Shown here piece after piece: positions 29,113 to 37,252 of a stretch of DNA of 64,000 nucleotides. Both the position numbers and the translations under genes were made by a program. Position 1 is the stretch's first letter; every line of letters starts with the position of its first letter. Where the stretch lies: NCBI GenBank assembly GCA_004001285.1, contig AP018697.1, positions 992,001 through 1,056,000 of the forward strand. Reading direction: 5' to 3'. The DNA is from Arthrobacter sp. MN05-02 (GTDB taxonomy: Bacteria; Actinomycetota; Actinomycetes; Actinomycetales; Micrococcaceae). The notes under the pieces were generated by a model. The model saw only the letters and a list, made by a program, of their open reading frames with translations, had not been told where the DNA came from and ran no database searches.

Positions 29113-30159
29113 ATGAGCCTTTCCGTATCGCCCTGTACCGACCGCGCCCTGTGGGACACCACCGTCGACCGGTTGGGCGGCCACCCCCAGCAGCTGTGGG
29201 GCTGGGGCGAGACGAAGGCGGCGCACGGCTGGAGTGTCGACCGGGTCCTCGTCGCCGAGGACGGTGCGGTCATCGGAGCTGCGCAGATCGTCCTCAAATC
29301 CCTGCCGCTCCCGCTGCGCAACCTGGCCTACATCCCGCGCGGCCCCCAGACGGCACCGGAGCGGGAGGTCGAGGTCCTCGATGCCGTCGCCGGCTACGTG
29401 CGCGCCGCCGCCCACCGGTCCGTGGCGCTCTCCATCGAACCGGACTGGGACGCCGCGAGTGATGCCGTCCGCGCCCTGCCCGCGGCCGGGTGGAAGCCGA
29501 GCACGAACACCATCCTCATCGGGCGCACGCTCATCCTCGACCTGCGCCGGTCGGAGGAGGAACTCCTGGCGGACATGAGCAAGAAGCACCGCCAGTACAT
29601 CCGCAAGTCCGGGCGGGAGGCCCTCGAGATCCGGCGGATCGTCCGCGGCGAGATCGGTGCCTGCCTCGACGTCTACCGCCTCACGGCGGAGCGCGCCGGG
29701 TTCGGGATCCACGAGGACTCCTACTACCGGGACATCTTCGACAACCTCGGCGACGCCTCACCGGTGTACGCCGCCTTCCAGGGCGATGACGTCGTCGCCT
29801 TCCTGTGGCTCTCCGCGACGGACACCACGAGCTTCGAGCTCTACGGCGGCATGACGGACGAGGGTGAGCGGCTGCGCGCGAACTACGCGCTGAAGTGGTT
29901 CGCGATCACCGAGATGAAGGCGCGTGGCGTCCGGCGCTACGACTTCAACGGCCTGCTGAACGACGGCGTCTCCCGCTTCAAGATGGGCTGGGCGCAGCAC
30001 GAGGACCAGCTCGCCGGCACCTGGGACCTGCCGCTCTCGCCCTTCTACCCCCTGTTCAGCCGTGCGCTGCCGCTGGCCAAGCGCGGCATGCAGGTGGCAC
30101 GCCGGCAGGGCGGGCGCCTGCTCGGAGCAGCACGGCAGGTGCGGGCGGGGCGCTCCTAG
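29113..30159 (+). CDS. FemAB/FemX-family peptidoglycan cross-bridge ligase
   Basis: 348-aa protein with two GNAT-like halves. It is expected to transfer an amino acid from aminoacyl-tRNA to the lipid II stem peptide on the cytoplasmic face, building the interpeptide bridge of Micrococcaceae walls. Family features are WGWGETKAAHGW near residue 30, LADMSKKHRQYIRKSGREAL near residue 155 (helical arm), ASFELYGGM-like (TSFELYGGMTDEG) near residue 240, and YDFNGLLNDGVSRFKMGW near residue 277. Which residue it adds cannot be told. The stop overlaps the convergent manA stop at the palindrome CTAG (30156-30159). Confidence 0.85.
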   Translation: MSLSVSPCTDRALWDTTVDRLGGHPQQLWGWGETKAAHGWSVDRVLVAEDGAVIGAAQIVLKSLPLPLRNLAYIPRGPQTAPEREVEVLDAVAGYVRAAAHRSVALSIEPDWDAASDAVRALPAAGWKPSTNTILIGRTLILDLRRSEEELLADMSKKHRQYIRKSGREALEIRRIVRGEIGACLDVYRLTAERAGFGIHEDSYYRDIFDNLGDASPVYAAFQGDDVVAFLWLSATDTTSFELYGGMTDEGERLRANYALKWFAITEMKARGVRRYDFNGLLNDGVSRFKMGWAQHEDQLAGTWDLPLSPFYPLFSRALPLAKRGMQVARRQGGRLLGAARQVRAGRS

Positions 30160-31502
30160 CGGGCGGGCGTCCCGCCGACCGTCACGGCGAAGGCCAGGAC
30201 GGGGCCGCCGGTGGCTCCGTGGGCGTCGGCCCCGGGACGGACGACGAGCGGTGCCTCCGATGCGGCGACGAAGGCGCTGCCGCCGCGCGGCACCGCCAGG
30301 GTCGAGTTCGGGGTGTCCAGCAGGATCGGTCCGCTCACCGCGAGGACCACGACAGGCCCGTTCTGGACCACCGGGACATGCGCGGGAGTGAGGCTCGCGC
30401 CTGCCGGCAGCGGGCTGTCCGCGCGGTCGTCGTCGGCGCCCGGTCCGCCCGCGGGGTCCTGCAGGACGATCCGCTGGAGCTGGAACTCGTCGAAGGGCGG
30501 ACGGTACAGCTCCTGGTCGAGCAGCGTGTACTCGGGGGACAGGGACGGCGGGGCGAGGGGCTCGAAGACCACGGTGGCCAGCAGCTCCGCGGCGTCGACG
30601 TGCTTGGGCGTGAGGCCTCCGCGGAGGACGTTGTCCGACGACGCCATGACCTCGATGCCCAGTCCGCCGAGGTAGGCGTGGATGTTCCCCGCCGGCAGGT
30701 AGAGGGCTTCCCCGGGCCGGAGCGCCACGCGGTTGAGCAGCAGCGCCACGAGCACACCCGGATCTCCGGGGTACTGGGCCGAGAGCTCACGGATCGTCGC
30801 GATGTCGCCGTCGATCCCGCCGCCCGGCTCGGCATCGGCCGGCCGCCCGGTCGTCGCCCGGCCGGCGACCGCTGCCTCGACCTCCGCCACCACCTCCTGC
30901 GGTGCCTCGAGCAGCAGCGTGAAGACCGTCCGCAGTGCCACGCCGCTGCCTGTCGCGAGCTCCGCGGCCACCGTGTCGAGCAGGTCCTGCGCGGCCGAGC
31001 CGGGTTCGACGGCCGAGGCCAGGAACGTGAAGATCCCCACCGCCTCCGGCAGGGGGCGGAAGCCGCAGAGCGCGTCGAAGGGCGTCAGCGCGAAGATCAG
31101 CTCCGGCTTGTGGTTCCGGTCGCGGTAGTTGCGGTGCGGAGCATCCCGCGGGACGCCGGCGGCCTCCTCGGCGTCGTACCCCGCAGCAGCCTGCTCCAGG
31201 CTCGGGTGCACCTGCAGGGACAGCGCGGAGCCGGCCGCGAGCACCTTGAGGAGGAAGGGCAGCCGCCCGTCGAAGCGTGCGGCCACGGCCTCGCCCAGGA
31301 GCCTGTCCGGGTCGTCGGCGATGAGGTCGTGGAGTCCGGTCCGGCTGCCGTCGGGCTGCACCACCTGCGACGGCGAGTCCGGGTGGGCGCCCACCCAGAG
31401 CTCGGCCTCGGGCCCGCCCGACGGTTCCCGGCCGAGCAGGTCCGCGATGGCACGTTCCGAGCCCCAGGCATACGGGCGGAGGGTGTTGTCCAGGAGATAC
31501 AT
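30156..31502 (-). CDS. manA: Mannose-6-phosphate isomerase, type I
   Basis: Zinc enzyme that interconverts fructose-6-phosphate and mannose-6-phosphate, feeding GDP-mannose for mannosylation. 448 aa, cupin fold. Zinc ligands are visible in SLQVHPSLEQA near residue 98 and RNHKPELIFAL near residue 131, and the catalytic region in LPAGNIHAYLGGLGIEVMAS near residue 280. ATG at 31502 with GGACGGAAG upstream. The protein mannosyltransferase at 51.9 kb is a plausible downstream user. Confidence 0.92.
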   Translation of the reverse strand: MYLLDNTLRPYAWGSERAIADLLGREPSGGPEAELWVGAHPDSPSQVVQPDGSRTGLHDLIADDPDRLLGEAVAARFDGRLPFLLKVLAAGSALSLQVHPSLEQAAAGYDAEEAAGVPRDAPHRNYRDRNHKPELIFALTPFDALCGFRPLPEAVGIFTFLASAVEPGSAAQDLLDTVAAELATGSGVALRTVFTLLLEAPQEVVAEVEAAVAGRATTGRPADAEPGGGIDGDIATIRELSAQYPGDPGVLVALLLNRVALRPGEALYLPAGNIHAYLGGLGIEVMASSDNVLRGGLTPKHVDAAELLATVVFEPLAPPSLSPEYTLLDQELYRPPFDEFQLQRIVLQDPAGGPGADDDRADSPLPAGASLTPAHVPVVQNGPVVVLAVSGPILLDTPNSTLAVPRGGSAFVAASEAPLVVRPGADAHGATGGPVLAFAVTVGGTPAR

Positions 31503-31551
31503 CGTCTTCCGTCCTTCGGCTCGGGGTGGTCGTCGGGCTCGCTGCGGCGGC

Positions 31552-33144
31552 TCAGGCGGGGGAGCACTCGCCGTTGTCCGACAGCAGCTCACCGAGGGTG
31601 AGGTCGTCGCCGATCGTTGCGAGCTCCTGCAGGTATTCCTCTGTGATGCCGTCCTCGGTGGTCTGTGCCGGGAGGTGGCCCGGGGAGTGCGCGGGGGACC
31701 GCGAGACGACGCCGGCGCGGTCGAGCTGCAGCACGCCCGCTGCCGCGGGGTCCGCGTCACCCTGGGCGAACATGTCCTGGACGCGGCTGTGGATGACGTC
31801 GAACTCCGGGTAGGTCACGAAGTTCTCGGCGGGCGCGCCGAAGTCCGGCGGGCCGATGGTCAGGCGCCGGGTCTCCTGTCCCTTCGCCTTCAGGCCGAGG
31901 TCCACGAAGCTCGCCAGCTGGTCCTGGGGGATGTCCGTCTCCACGATCTGCGTCCCTGCCGCGGCGATCGACTGGAAGCGGGTGAGCACGGTCGCGGGAT
32001 CGAGCTGGGCGATCATGGCCTGCTGCACGCACTGCTGCCGTGCGATGCGGTCGTAGTCGGTGACGAATTCCCGCGACCTCGCGTACCAGAGGGCGTGGTA
32101 TCCGTCGAGCGTCTGGACGCCGGGTCGGATCCAGCCGTCGGGCGGGTAGTGGCGGATGGGGTCCGTCCCGGGGATCTCTGCGGCGGTGATGGGCACCCAG
32201 CCGCCGGCGTCGATCCGGATGCCGCCCATGGCGTCCACGAGCCGCTCGAACCCGCCCATGTCGATGAGGAGGTAGGCCTGCACCTCTATGCCCAGGACCC
32301 CGCTCGCGGCATCCTTCATCGCCTCGGCTCCGGGATCCTCGGCGTCGGGATACAGATCCGCGTAGTTCTGCGTCACGTCGGTGTACAGGCTGTTGATGAT
32401 GCAGGGATCACCGCAGTTGTAGCCGTCGGGGTAGACCTCCCAGAGAGGGGAGTCGTCGGAGAACTGGGCGTTCTGGAAGTTGCGCGGGATGCTGAACGTC
32501 ACGGTCGCGCCGGTCTCGGCATCCACGCTGATCACGGAGATGCTGTCGGGCCGGCGGCCGGTGCGGTCCTCGCCGGCGTCGCCCCCCATGAGCAGGAAGT
32601 TATAGCGTCCGTCCACGGGGTCGAAGGCCGGACCGGACTGGAAGATTGCCCCGACCGTGGAGCGGCCGACGCCGAGCACGTAGGCGCCGTAGGCGAGGGA
32701 CCCGCTGGTGAGGACCATGAGGAGCGCCAGGGTGCCGGCGACCAGCGGGCGGGCGCCGCGATCCAGGAGGGGCATCCGGATCAGGCGCAGGGTGTTGACG
32801 AACAGCAACGCCCAGGCGACCGCGATACCCAGCAGTGCCGCGATCAGGACGAGGGACCACCAGCGGTGGGTCAGGACGCCGACCACGAGGGTGCGGTCGG
32901 TCAGGGCGAGGACCAGTCCGGCGAGGACCAGCGCCCAGCAGGTGAAGGTGGTCCGCAGCGCACGGCGCCCGAGCCGGCGGTCACCCGCGACGACCTGCGC
33001 GGAACCGGGCAGGACGAGCGTCAGAGCCAGCAGGACGAAGGCCCGCTTGGTGCGCACCGCGGGCGGCGCCACCTGCGGGTACCGCACCGGATCGGTGAGA
33101 CCGGGAGCCTGCCCGCCGCCGCGGACGTGCGCGCCGGTCGTCAT
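31552..33144 (-). CDS. LytR-CpsA-Psr (LCP) family cell-wall ligase
   Basis: 530-aa membrane protein that attaches secondary polymers (teichoic acid- or polysaccharide-type) to peptidoglycan, using a prenyl-phosphate substrate. About four N-terminal helices up to residue 150, then the extracellular LCP domain: [20 protein letters not shown] near residue 185, [11 protein letters not shown] (conserved Arg), GGIRIDAGG, and [18 protein letters not shown]. The multi-helix N-terminus is longer than the usual single anchor. The start ATG overlaps the purE stop. Confidence 0.9.
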   Translation of the reverse strand: MTTGAHVRGGGQAPGLTDPVRYPQVAPPAVRTKRAFVLLALTLVLPGSAQVVAGDRRLGRRALRTTFTCWALVLAGLVLALTDRTLVVGVLTHRWWSLVLIAALLGIAVAWALLFVNTLRLIRMPLLDRGARPLVAGTLALLMVLTSGSLAYGAYVLGVGRSTVGAIFQSGPAFDPVDGRYNFLLMGGDAGEDRTGRRPDSISVISVDAETGATVTFSIPRNFQNAQFSDDSPLWEVYPDGYNCGDPCIINSLYTDVTQNYADLYPDAEDPGAEAMKDAASGVLGIEVQAYLLIDMGGFERLVDAMGGIRIDAGGWVPITAAEIPGTDPIRHYPPDGWIRPGVQTLDGYHALWYARSREFVTDYDRIARQQCVQQAMIAQLDPATVLTRFQSIAAAGTQIVETDIPQDQLASFVDLGLKAKGQETRRLTIGPPDFGAPAENFVTYPEFDVIHSRVQDMFAQGDADPAAAGVLQLDRAGVVSRSPAHSPGHLPAQTTEDGITEEYLQELATIGDDLTLGELLSDNGECSPA

Positions 33145-33671
33145 GCGCCGCCCGCCGTCGATGCCGCGATCCGGGACCGGAGGGCGGCGCCCTTGTTCTC
33201 GGCCGTCTCCCGGAGCGCATCCGCGAACTCCACGAGCTGCCGGCGCAGTTCCTCCGCCTGCGGGTCGGTGCCCGCCGCGAGCATGCGGACCGCGAGGAGG
33301 CCCGCGTTCCGGGCGCCGCCGATGGACACGGTCGCGACCGGGACGCCCGCGGGCATCTGCACGATCGACAGCAGGGAGTCCATGCCGTCGAGGTAGCGCA
33401 GGGGCACCGGGACCCCGATCACGGGCAGGGGTGTGACCGATGCGAGCATCCCGGGGAGGTGGGCCGCGCCACCCGCACCGGCGATGATGACCCGCAGGCC
33501 ACGCTCGTGCGCGGTCCGGCCGTAGTCGATCATGGCCGCGGGCATGCGGTGGGCGGACACGACGTCGGCTTCGTAGGGGATGGAGAACTCGGCCAGGGCC
33601 GCGGCGGCGGCCTCCATGACCGGCCAGTCCGAGTCCGAGCCCATCACAAGGCCTACCTGGGCGTTCGTCAC
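33141..33671 (-). CDS. purE: N5-carboxyaminoimidazole ribonucleotide mutase
   Basis: Converts N5-CAIR to CAIR in purine synthesis. 176 aa, class I PurE. Motifs: [12 protein letters not shown] near residue 9, [11 protein letters not shown] near residue 38 (catalytic His), [15 protein letters not shown] near residue 65. Overlaps both neighbours by ATGA; transcribed purK-purE-LCP. Confidence 0.95.
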   Translation of the reverse strand: MTNAQVGLVMGSDSDWPVMEAAAAALAEFSIPYEADVVSAHRMPAAMIDYGRTAHERGLRVIIAGAGGAAHLPGMLASVTPLPVIGVPVPLRYLDGMDSLLSIVQMPAGVPVATVSIGGARNAGLLAVRMLAAGTDPQAEELRRQLVEFADALRETAENKGAALRSRIAASTAGGA

Positions 33672-34861
33672 TGCAATCCCTTCGGTGATTCCTGGTCGGC
33701 GGGGGGCTGGTCGGTGCCGTTCCTGAGTATCGCGGCAACCCTCGAGGCCCGGGCGCGGACGTCGGCGAGGAGCTCCTCCGGAGCCGCCAGCGCGTTCACG
33801 TGGCCGATCTTGCGGCCCGGACGCACGTCCTTGCCGTAGACGTGCACCTTAGCCGATGGGCCTGAGGACAGCGCCGACCGGTAGGCGCCGTAGATGTCGG
33901 TGTTCGAACCCCCGAGGACGTTCTTCATGACGGTGGAACGGCTCACGGGGTCGGTGGCACCGAGGGGGAGGTCGAGCACGGCGCGCAGGTGCTGCTCGAA
34001 CTGGCCGGTGATGGCCCCGTCCATGGTCCAGTGCCCCGAGTTGTGCGGGCGCATCGCGAGTTCGTTCACCAGGTAACCTGCTCCGGCTCCGGGGGTCTCG
34101 AACAGCTCCACGGCCATCACGCCGGTCACGCCCAGCGACTCGGCGAGACGCAGGGCGGCCGCGGTGACGGCGTCGGCGAGATCGTCGGACAGGTCCGGCG
34201 CCGGCGCGATCACCTCGTCGCACACACTGTCCACCTGGATGGACTCCACGACCGGCCAGGCAGCGGCTTCCCCGGACGGGCGCCGGGCCACCAGCACCGA
34301 GAGCTCCCGGCTGAACGGCACGAACTGCTCCACCAGCAGCTCCCCGCCCGTGAACCAGGTGTCCGCGGACGCAAGGGCAGCCGCGTCACGCAGGACCAGC
34401 ACGCCCTTGCCGTCGTACCCGCCGCGCGGGGTCTTGAGCACCACGGGCCAGCCCGTCCCGGCCGCGAAGTCCTCGACCCCGGCCGGGTCCCGGACCGCCC
34501 GCCAACGGGGATTGGGCAGGCCCAGGTCCTCGACGGCCCGCCGCATCACCAGCTTGTCCTGGGCGTGGCGGAGCGCCGCCGGTGCGGGATGGAGGGTCAC
34601 GCCCTCGGCGGCCAACTCCTCGAGGAGCTCGCCCGGAACGTGCTCGTGGTCGAACGTGACGACGTCCACACCCGCGGCGAAGGCACGCAGCACCTGCGGG
34701 TCGCGGTAGTCACCCACCTGGGCATGGGCCACGGCGGGCACCGCGGAGACGTCGGGTCCCTCCGCCAGGACGTGGAGCTCGAATCCGAGTTCCACTGCTG
34801 GTCCGGCCATCATGCGTGCGAGTTGGCCGCCGCCGACGACGCCTATCACGGGAAAAGTCAC
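33668..34861 (-). CDS. purK: N5-carboxyaminoimidazole ribonucleotide synthase
   Basis: ATP-grasp enzyme that makes N5-CAIR from AIR, ATP and bicarbonate. About 397 aa. N-terminal [21 protein letters not shown]-grasp loop [14 protein letters not shown] near residue 155, [13 protein letters not shown], and the end motif [18 protein letters not shown]. An ATG at 34864 lies directly upstream, but GTG at 34861 is chosen because TACCCT ends exactly six bases before it and neither has a ribosome site. First gene of purK-purE-LCP. Confidence 0.93.
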   Translation of the reverse strand: MTFPVIGVVGGGQLARMMAGPAVELGFELHVLAEGPDVSAVPAVAHAQVGDYRDPQVLRAFAAGVDVVTFDHEHVPGELLEELAAEGVTLHPAPAALRHAQDKLVMRRAVEDLGLPNPRWRAVRDPAGVEDFAAGTGWPVVLKTPRGGYDGKGVLVLRDAAALASADTWFTGGELLVEQFVPFSRELSVLVARRPSGEAAAWPVVESIQVDSVCDEVIAPAPDLSDDLADAVTAAALRLAESLGVTGVMAVELFETPGAGAGYLVNELAMRPHNSGHWTMDGAITGQFEQHLRAVLDLPLGATDPVSRSTVMKNVLGGSNTDIYGAYRSALSSGPSAKVHVYGKDVRPGRKIGHVNALAAPEELLADVRARASRVAAILRNGTDQPPADQESPKGLQ

Positions 34862-34867
34862 CATCAC

Positions 34868-34873
34868 AGGGTA
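34868..34873 (-). promoter_or_regulatory. -10 box, leaderless purK
   Basis: TACCCT on the minus strand, six bases before the GTG at 34861. It favours GTG over the adjacent ATG as the start. Confidence 0.5.
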
Positions 34874-35014
34874 CCCACGGCCCGGGCAGACCCGGTCATC
34901 GGGATGCGTATGTGCCCGCCCCGGCGATCGGCCGGGCACCGGGGCAGGACGCCGAGATCCGCCCGGGTCCCGGCGTCCTGCCAGCCGGCAACCAGCCGTT
35001 TAACAGGACGGCGT

Positions 35015-35034
35015 CGGTCGAGAGACCGTAAAAT
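35015..35034 (+). promoter_or_regulatory. gtrA-type gene promoter with a short inverted repeat
   Basis: TAAAAT (35029-35034) is a good -10; RNA would begin near 35041, giving a leader of about 125 bases. Directly before it is the inverted repeat CGGTC-GAGA-GACCG (35015-35028). The rest of the 34862-35166 spacer shows no gene. Confidence 0.45.
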
Positions 35035-35166
35035 AATTCGAAACACGCCATGCAAAGGTCGGCCGGGGTGGCTGGCTCTGCTGGCCGCTGTCGGGGTTCG
35101 TCCTGGAATCGCGGGGAATCCCGTCCCGCGGTGCACGGTGTCCATCCCCAGACCGCGGAGGTTGCA

Positions 35167-35733
35167 GTGGCAGGACTCATGGATCGGATTCGGGGCCTCG
35201 CATCCCTCTTCTGGCGCGAAGTCGCGAAGTTCGGCGCGGTCGGTGGAGTGGCGTTCGTCATAGACAACGGGCTGTACTGGTACCTGATCCATGGACCCAT
35301 GAGCGGCAGCGAGGTCAAGGCACGCTTCGTCTCCGCCGGTATCGCCACGGTGTTCGCCTGGGTCGCCAACCGTTACTGGACCTTCCGTCACCGGCGGCAG
35401 CCGAATGCGGCCCGCGAGCTCGTCATGTTCGTGTTCATCAATGTGATCGGCATGGGGATCGCGGCGGGCTGCGTCTGGGTCGCCAAGTACGTGTTCGACA
35501 TCACGGAGCCGAGTCCGCTGTTCCTCGTCGGGATCTTCGGCACCGTGCTCGCCACCCTCGTCCGGTTCGTCGCCTACCGGTTCTGGGTGTTCAACGTGGA
35601 GCTCGACGACGAGCCCGAGTTCAGCCACGACCAGGAGCTCCTCCACCCGCGAAGCACTCCCGCGGAACCGGCCGGGCCGGGGGCCCGGGTCTCCGAGGGC
35701 GAACCGGTCAGGCAGTTCCCAGCCGGCCAGTGA
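35167..35733 (+). CDS. GtrA family membrane protein
   Basis: 188-aa protein with four transmembrane helices, GtrA/DPMS-type. Family members help move or anchor polyprenyl-linked sugars. Conserved: VAKFGAVGGVAFVIDNGLYW near residue 20, FAWVANRYWTFRHRR near residue 68, and VRFVAYRFWVFN near residue 140. A polar tail of about 40 residues follows. GTG at 35167 with GGAGG five bases upstream. The last 26 bases overlap the end of the convergent TIGR03089 gene. Confidence 0.88.
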   Translation: MAGLMDRIRGLASLFWREVAKFGAVGGVAFVIDNGLYWYLIHGPMSGSEVKARFVSAGIATVFAWVANRYWTFRHRRQPNAARELVMFVFINVIGMGIAAGCVWVAKYVFDITEPSPLFLVGIFGTVLATLVRFVAYRFWVFNVELDDEPEFSHDQELLHPRSTPAEPAGPGARVSEGEPVRQFPAGQ

Positions 35734-36445
35734 CGCGCTCGCCGGTCAGCAGACGTCCCGTCACCGGGACACCCTCCTCCACGAGGACCAGCGCGCCGTC
35801 CTGCTGCCACACGGCGAGGGCCGCAGCGAGGGTGCGGAGGAGGTCCGCTCCCGGTTCCAGCAGCACCGTCGGCGCCTGACCGGCCTCCGCGCCGGCAGGC
35901 AGGACCACCGACCGCTCCAGGTCGTCGCCCGTCAGGGTCCGCCCACCGGCCTGCAGGAGGGGCGCCGTCGCGTCGGCGTCCGCCCCGAAGAAGGCGTCGC
36001 CCTGCGAGCGCACCTCGGCGGCGAAGTCCACGGCGCCACGTGGCAGCGGGCCGTCCCACCCGAGGGCGAGGGACCCGAGTGCCACGCACACGAGCGACCG
36101 TGGCGGCTCCACGGGCACGGTCGCGTCGGCGGACAGGACGATGTCGGCGTCGTCGGCGCCGAGGCCCGCCGGACCGCCTCCTGGCAGGACGACGAGGCTG
36201 CCGGTACGCCAGCAGGCGAAGGCGAGGGCCAGTGACTTCCAGTGGACCGGCAGGTCGAAGGCGACCGTGGTCCCGTCGGTCGCGTCCAGTTCGTCCGCCA
36301 GCAGGTTGGCGCTCTTGGCCACCCAGTTGTCGAAGACGCGGCCCGACAGTTCGATCCGGCCCTCCAGTCCGTGCCAGACGAGGCGGGGGGAGGAGGAGCT
36401 GACCGAGCGCATGCGGGCGAGGATCCCTGCAGGTGTCTGTGGCAT
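35708..36445 (-). CDS. TIGR03089 family protein
   Basis: 245-aa actinobacterial protein that resembles a trimmed N-terminal part of AMP-forming acyl ligases (LVWHGLEGRIELSGRVFDNW, then TVAFDLPVHWKSLALAFACW). It lacks the ATP-binding loop and C-terminal lid of the full enzymes, so it is probably not a ligase. Function unknown. ATG at 36445, with GGAAGAAG upstream and TATCGT (36468-36473, minus strand) as a likely -10. Often next to GtrA and LCP genes in this group. Confidence 0.78.
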   Translation of the reverse strand: MPQTPAGILARMRSVSSSSPRLVWHGLEGRIELSGRVFDNWVAKSANLLADELDATDGTTVAFDLPVHWKSLALAFACWRTGSLVVLPGGGPAGLGADDADIVLSADATVPVEPPRSLVCVALGSLALGWDGPLPRGAVDFAAEVRSQGDAFFGADADATAPLLQAGGRTLTGDDLERSVVLPAGAEAGQAPTVLLEPGADLLRTLAAALAVWQQDGALVLVEEGVPVTGRLLTGERVTGRLGTA

Positions 36446-36561
36446 GATGCTTCTTCCGGTTTCGGGTACGATACTCGCGACGCGCCGATGAAGACAGGTA
36501 GTCGAATCGGCGTGGCGCACGTGATTGTGCGTCTCCGACTGTATAAGATCCCCGCCCCCGC

Positions 36562-36591
36562 TTGACGTTCCTCGACTTACACCGGTGTAAT
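36562..36591 (+). promoter_or_regulatory. whiB promoter with overlapping 14-bp palindrome
   Basis: TTGACG (-35, 36562-36567), an 18-base spacer, then TGTAAT (-10, 36586-36591). The perfect palindrome TTACACCGGTGTAA (36577-36590) covers the spacer end and most of the -10, an ideal place for a repressor. The transcript would have a leader of about 75 bases. Confidence 0.6.
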
Positions 36592-36673
36592 TAGGCATCG
36601 GATTTGTTCCAGCAGCGGGGCGCGAGGGTCGACCCATGCTGATGTTGGAACGGCAACACCGGGAAGGCTCACC

Positions 36674-37252
36674 ATGGGGCAGGCAGAACGCATTCAGGAA
36701 CAACCGGACATCGCAGCGCAGGCTTCGGCCCGCTACGGTGCGAGGGGCGTGCCCGCGGACTGGTTCCTGGATCCTGCCGATCCCCTCGCGGGGGAGCGGT
36801 ACCGTGAGCGGACCTCCTCGGCCCTCGAGGACCAGGCGACCGCCTTCCTTGCCGCGCACGAGGCCCTCGCCGGTCTCCCCGACGTCGAGGAGCGCCCGAG
36901 CAGCCTCCTCGTCCTTCCCGCCCTGAGCCCCGAGCTCCCGGACGTGCAGGACGACGTGCGGCAGCAGTCGGTGTCCGCCCAGCCCGTGTGGATCGGCCTG
37001 CCGTCGGCTCCGGGGAACGTCGACGACGACGGCGAACTGTCCTGGCAGGCCGACGCACTCTGCGCCCAGACCGATCCCGAGGCCTTCTTCCCCGAGAAGG
37101 GCGGCTCCACCCGCGACGCGAAGAAGGTCTGCGGCGCGTGCATGGTGAAGTCGGAGTGCCTCGAGTACGCGCTGGAGAACGACGAGCGGTTCGGCATCTG
37201 GGGTGGGCTCTCCGAGCGCGAGCGGCGCAGGCTGCGGAAGCGAGCGGTCTGA
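36674..37252 (+). CDS. whiB: WhiB-family iron-sulfur regulator
   Basis: 192-aa WhiB-like protein, probably of the WhiB2/WhmD branch, which controls septation and cell-wall genes through the principal sigma factor. Four cluster-binding cysteines sit at about residues 130, 153, 156 and 162 (C-X22-C-X2-C-X5-C). The turn motif GIWGGLSERERRRLRK follows. The first 125 residues are an acidic extension not found in short WhiB2 proteins (about 90 aa). ATG 36674 with GGGAAGG ten bases upstream. Next to it lie envelope and DUF3499 genes as in the mycobacterial whiB2 region. Confidence 0.88.
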   Translation: MGQAERIQEQPDIAAQASARYGARGVPADWFLDPADPLAGERYRERTSSALEDQATAFLAAHEALAGLPDVEERPSSLLVLPALSPELPDVQDDVRQQSVSAQPVWIGLPSAPGNVDDDGELSWQADALCAQTDPEAFFPEKGGSTRDAKKVCGACMVKSECLEYALENDERFGIWGGLSERERRRLRKRAV

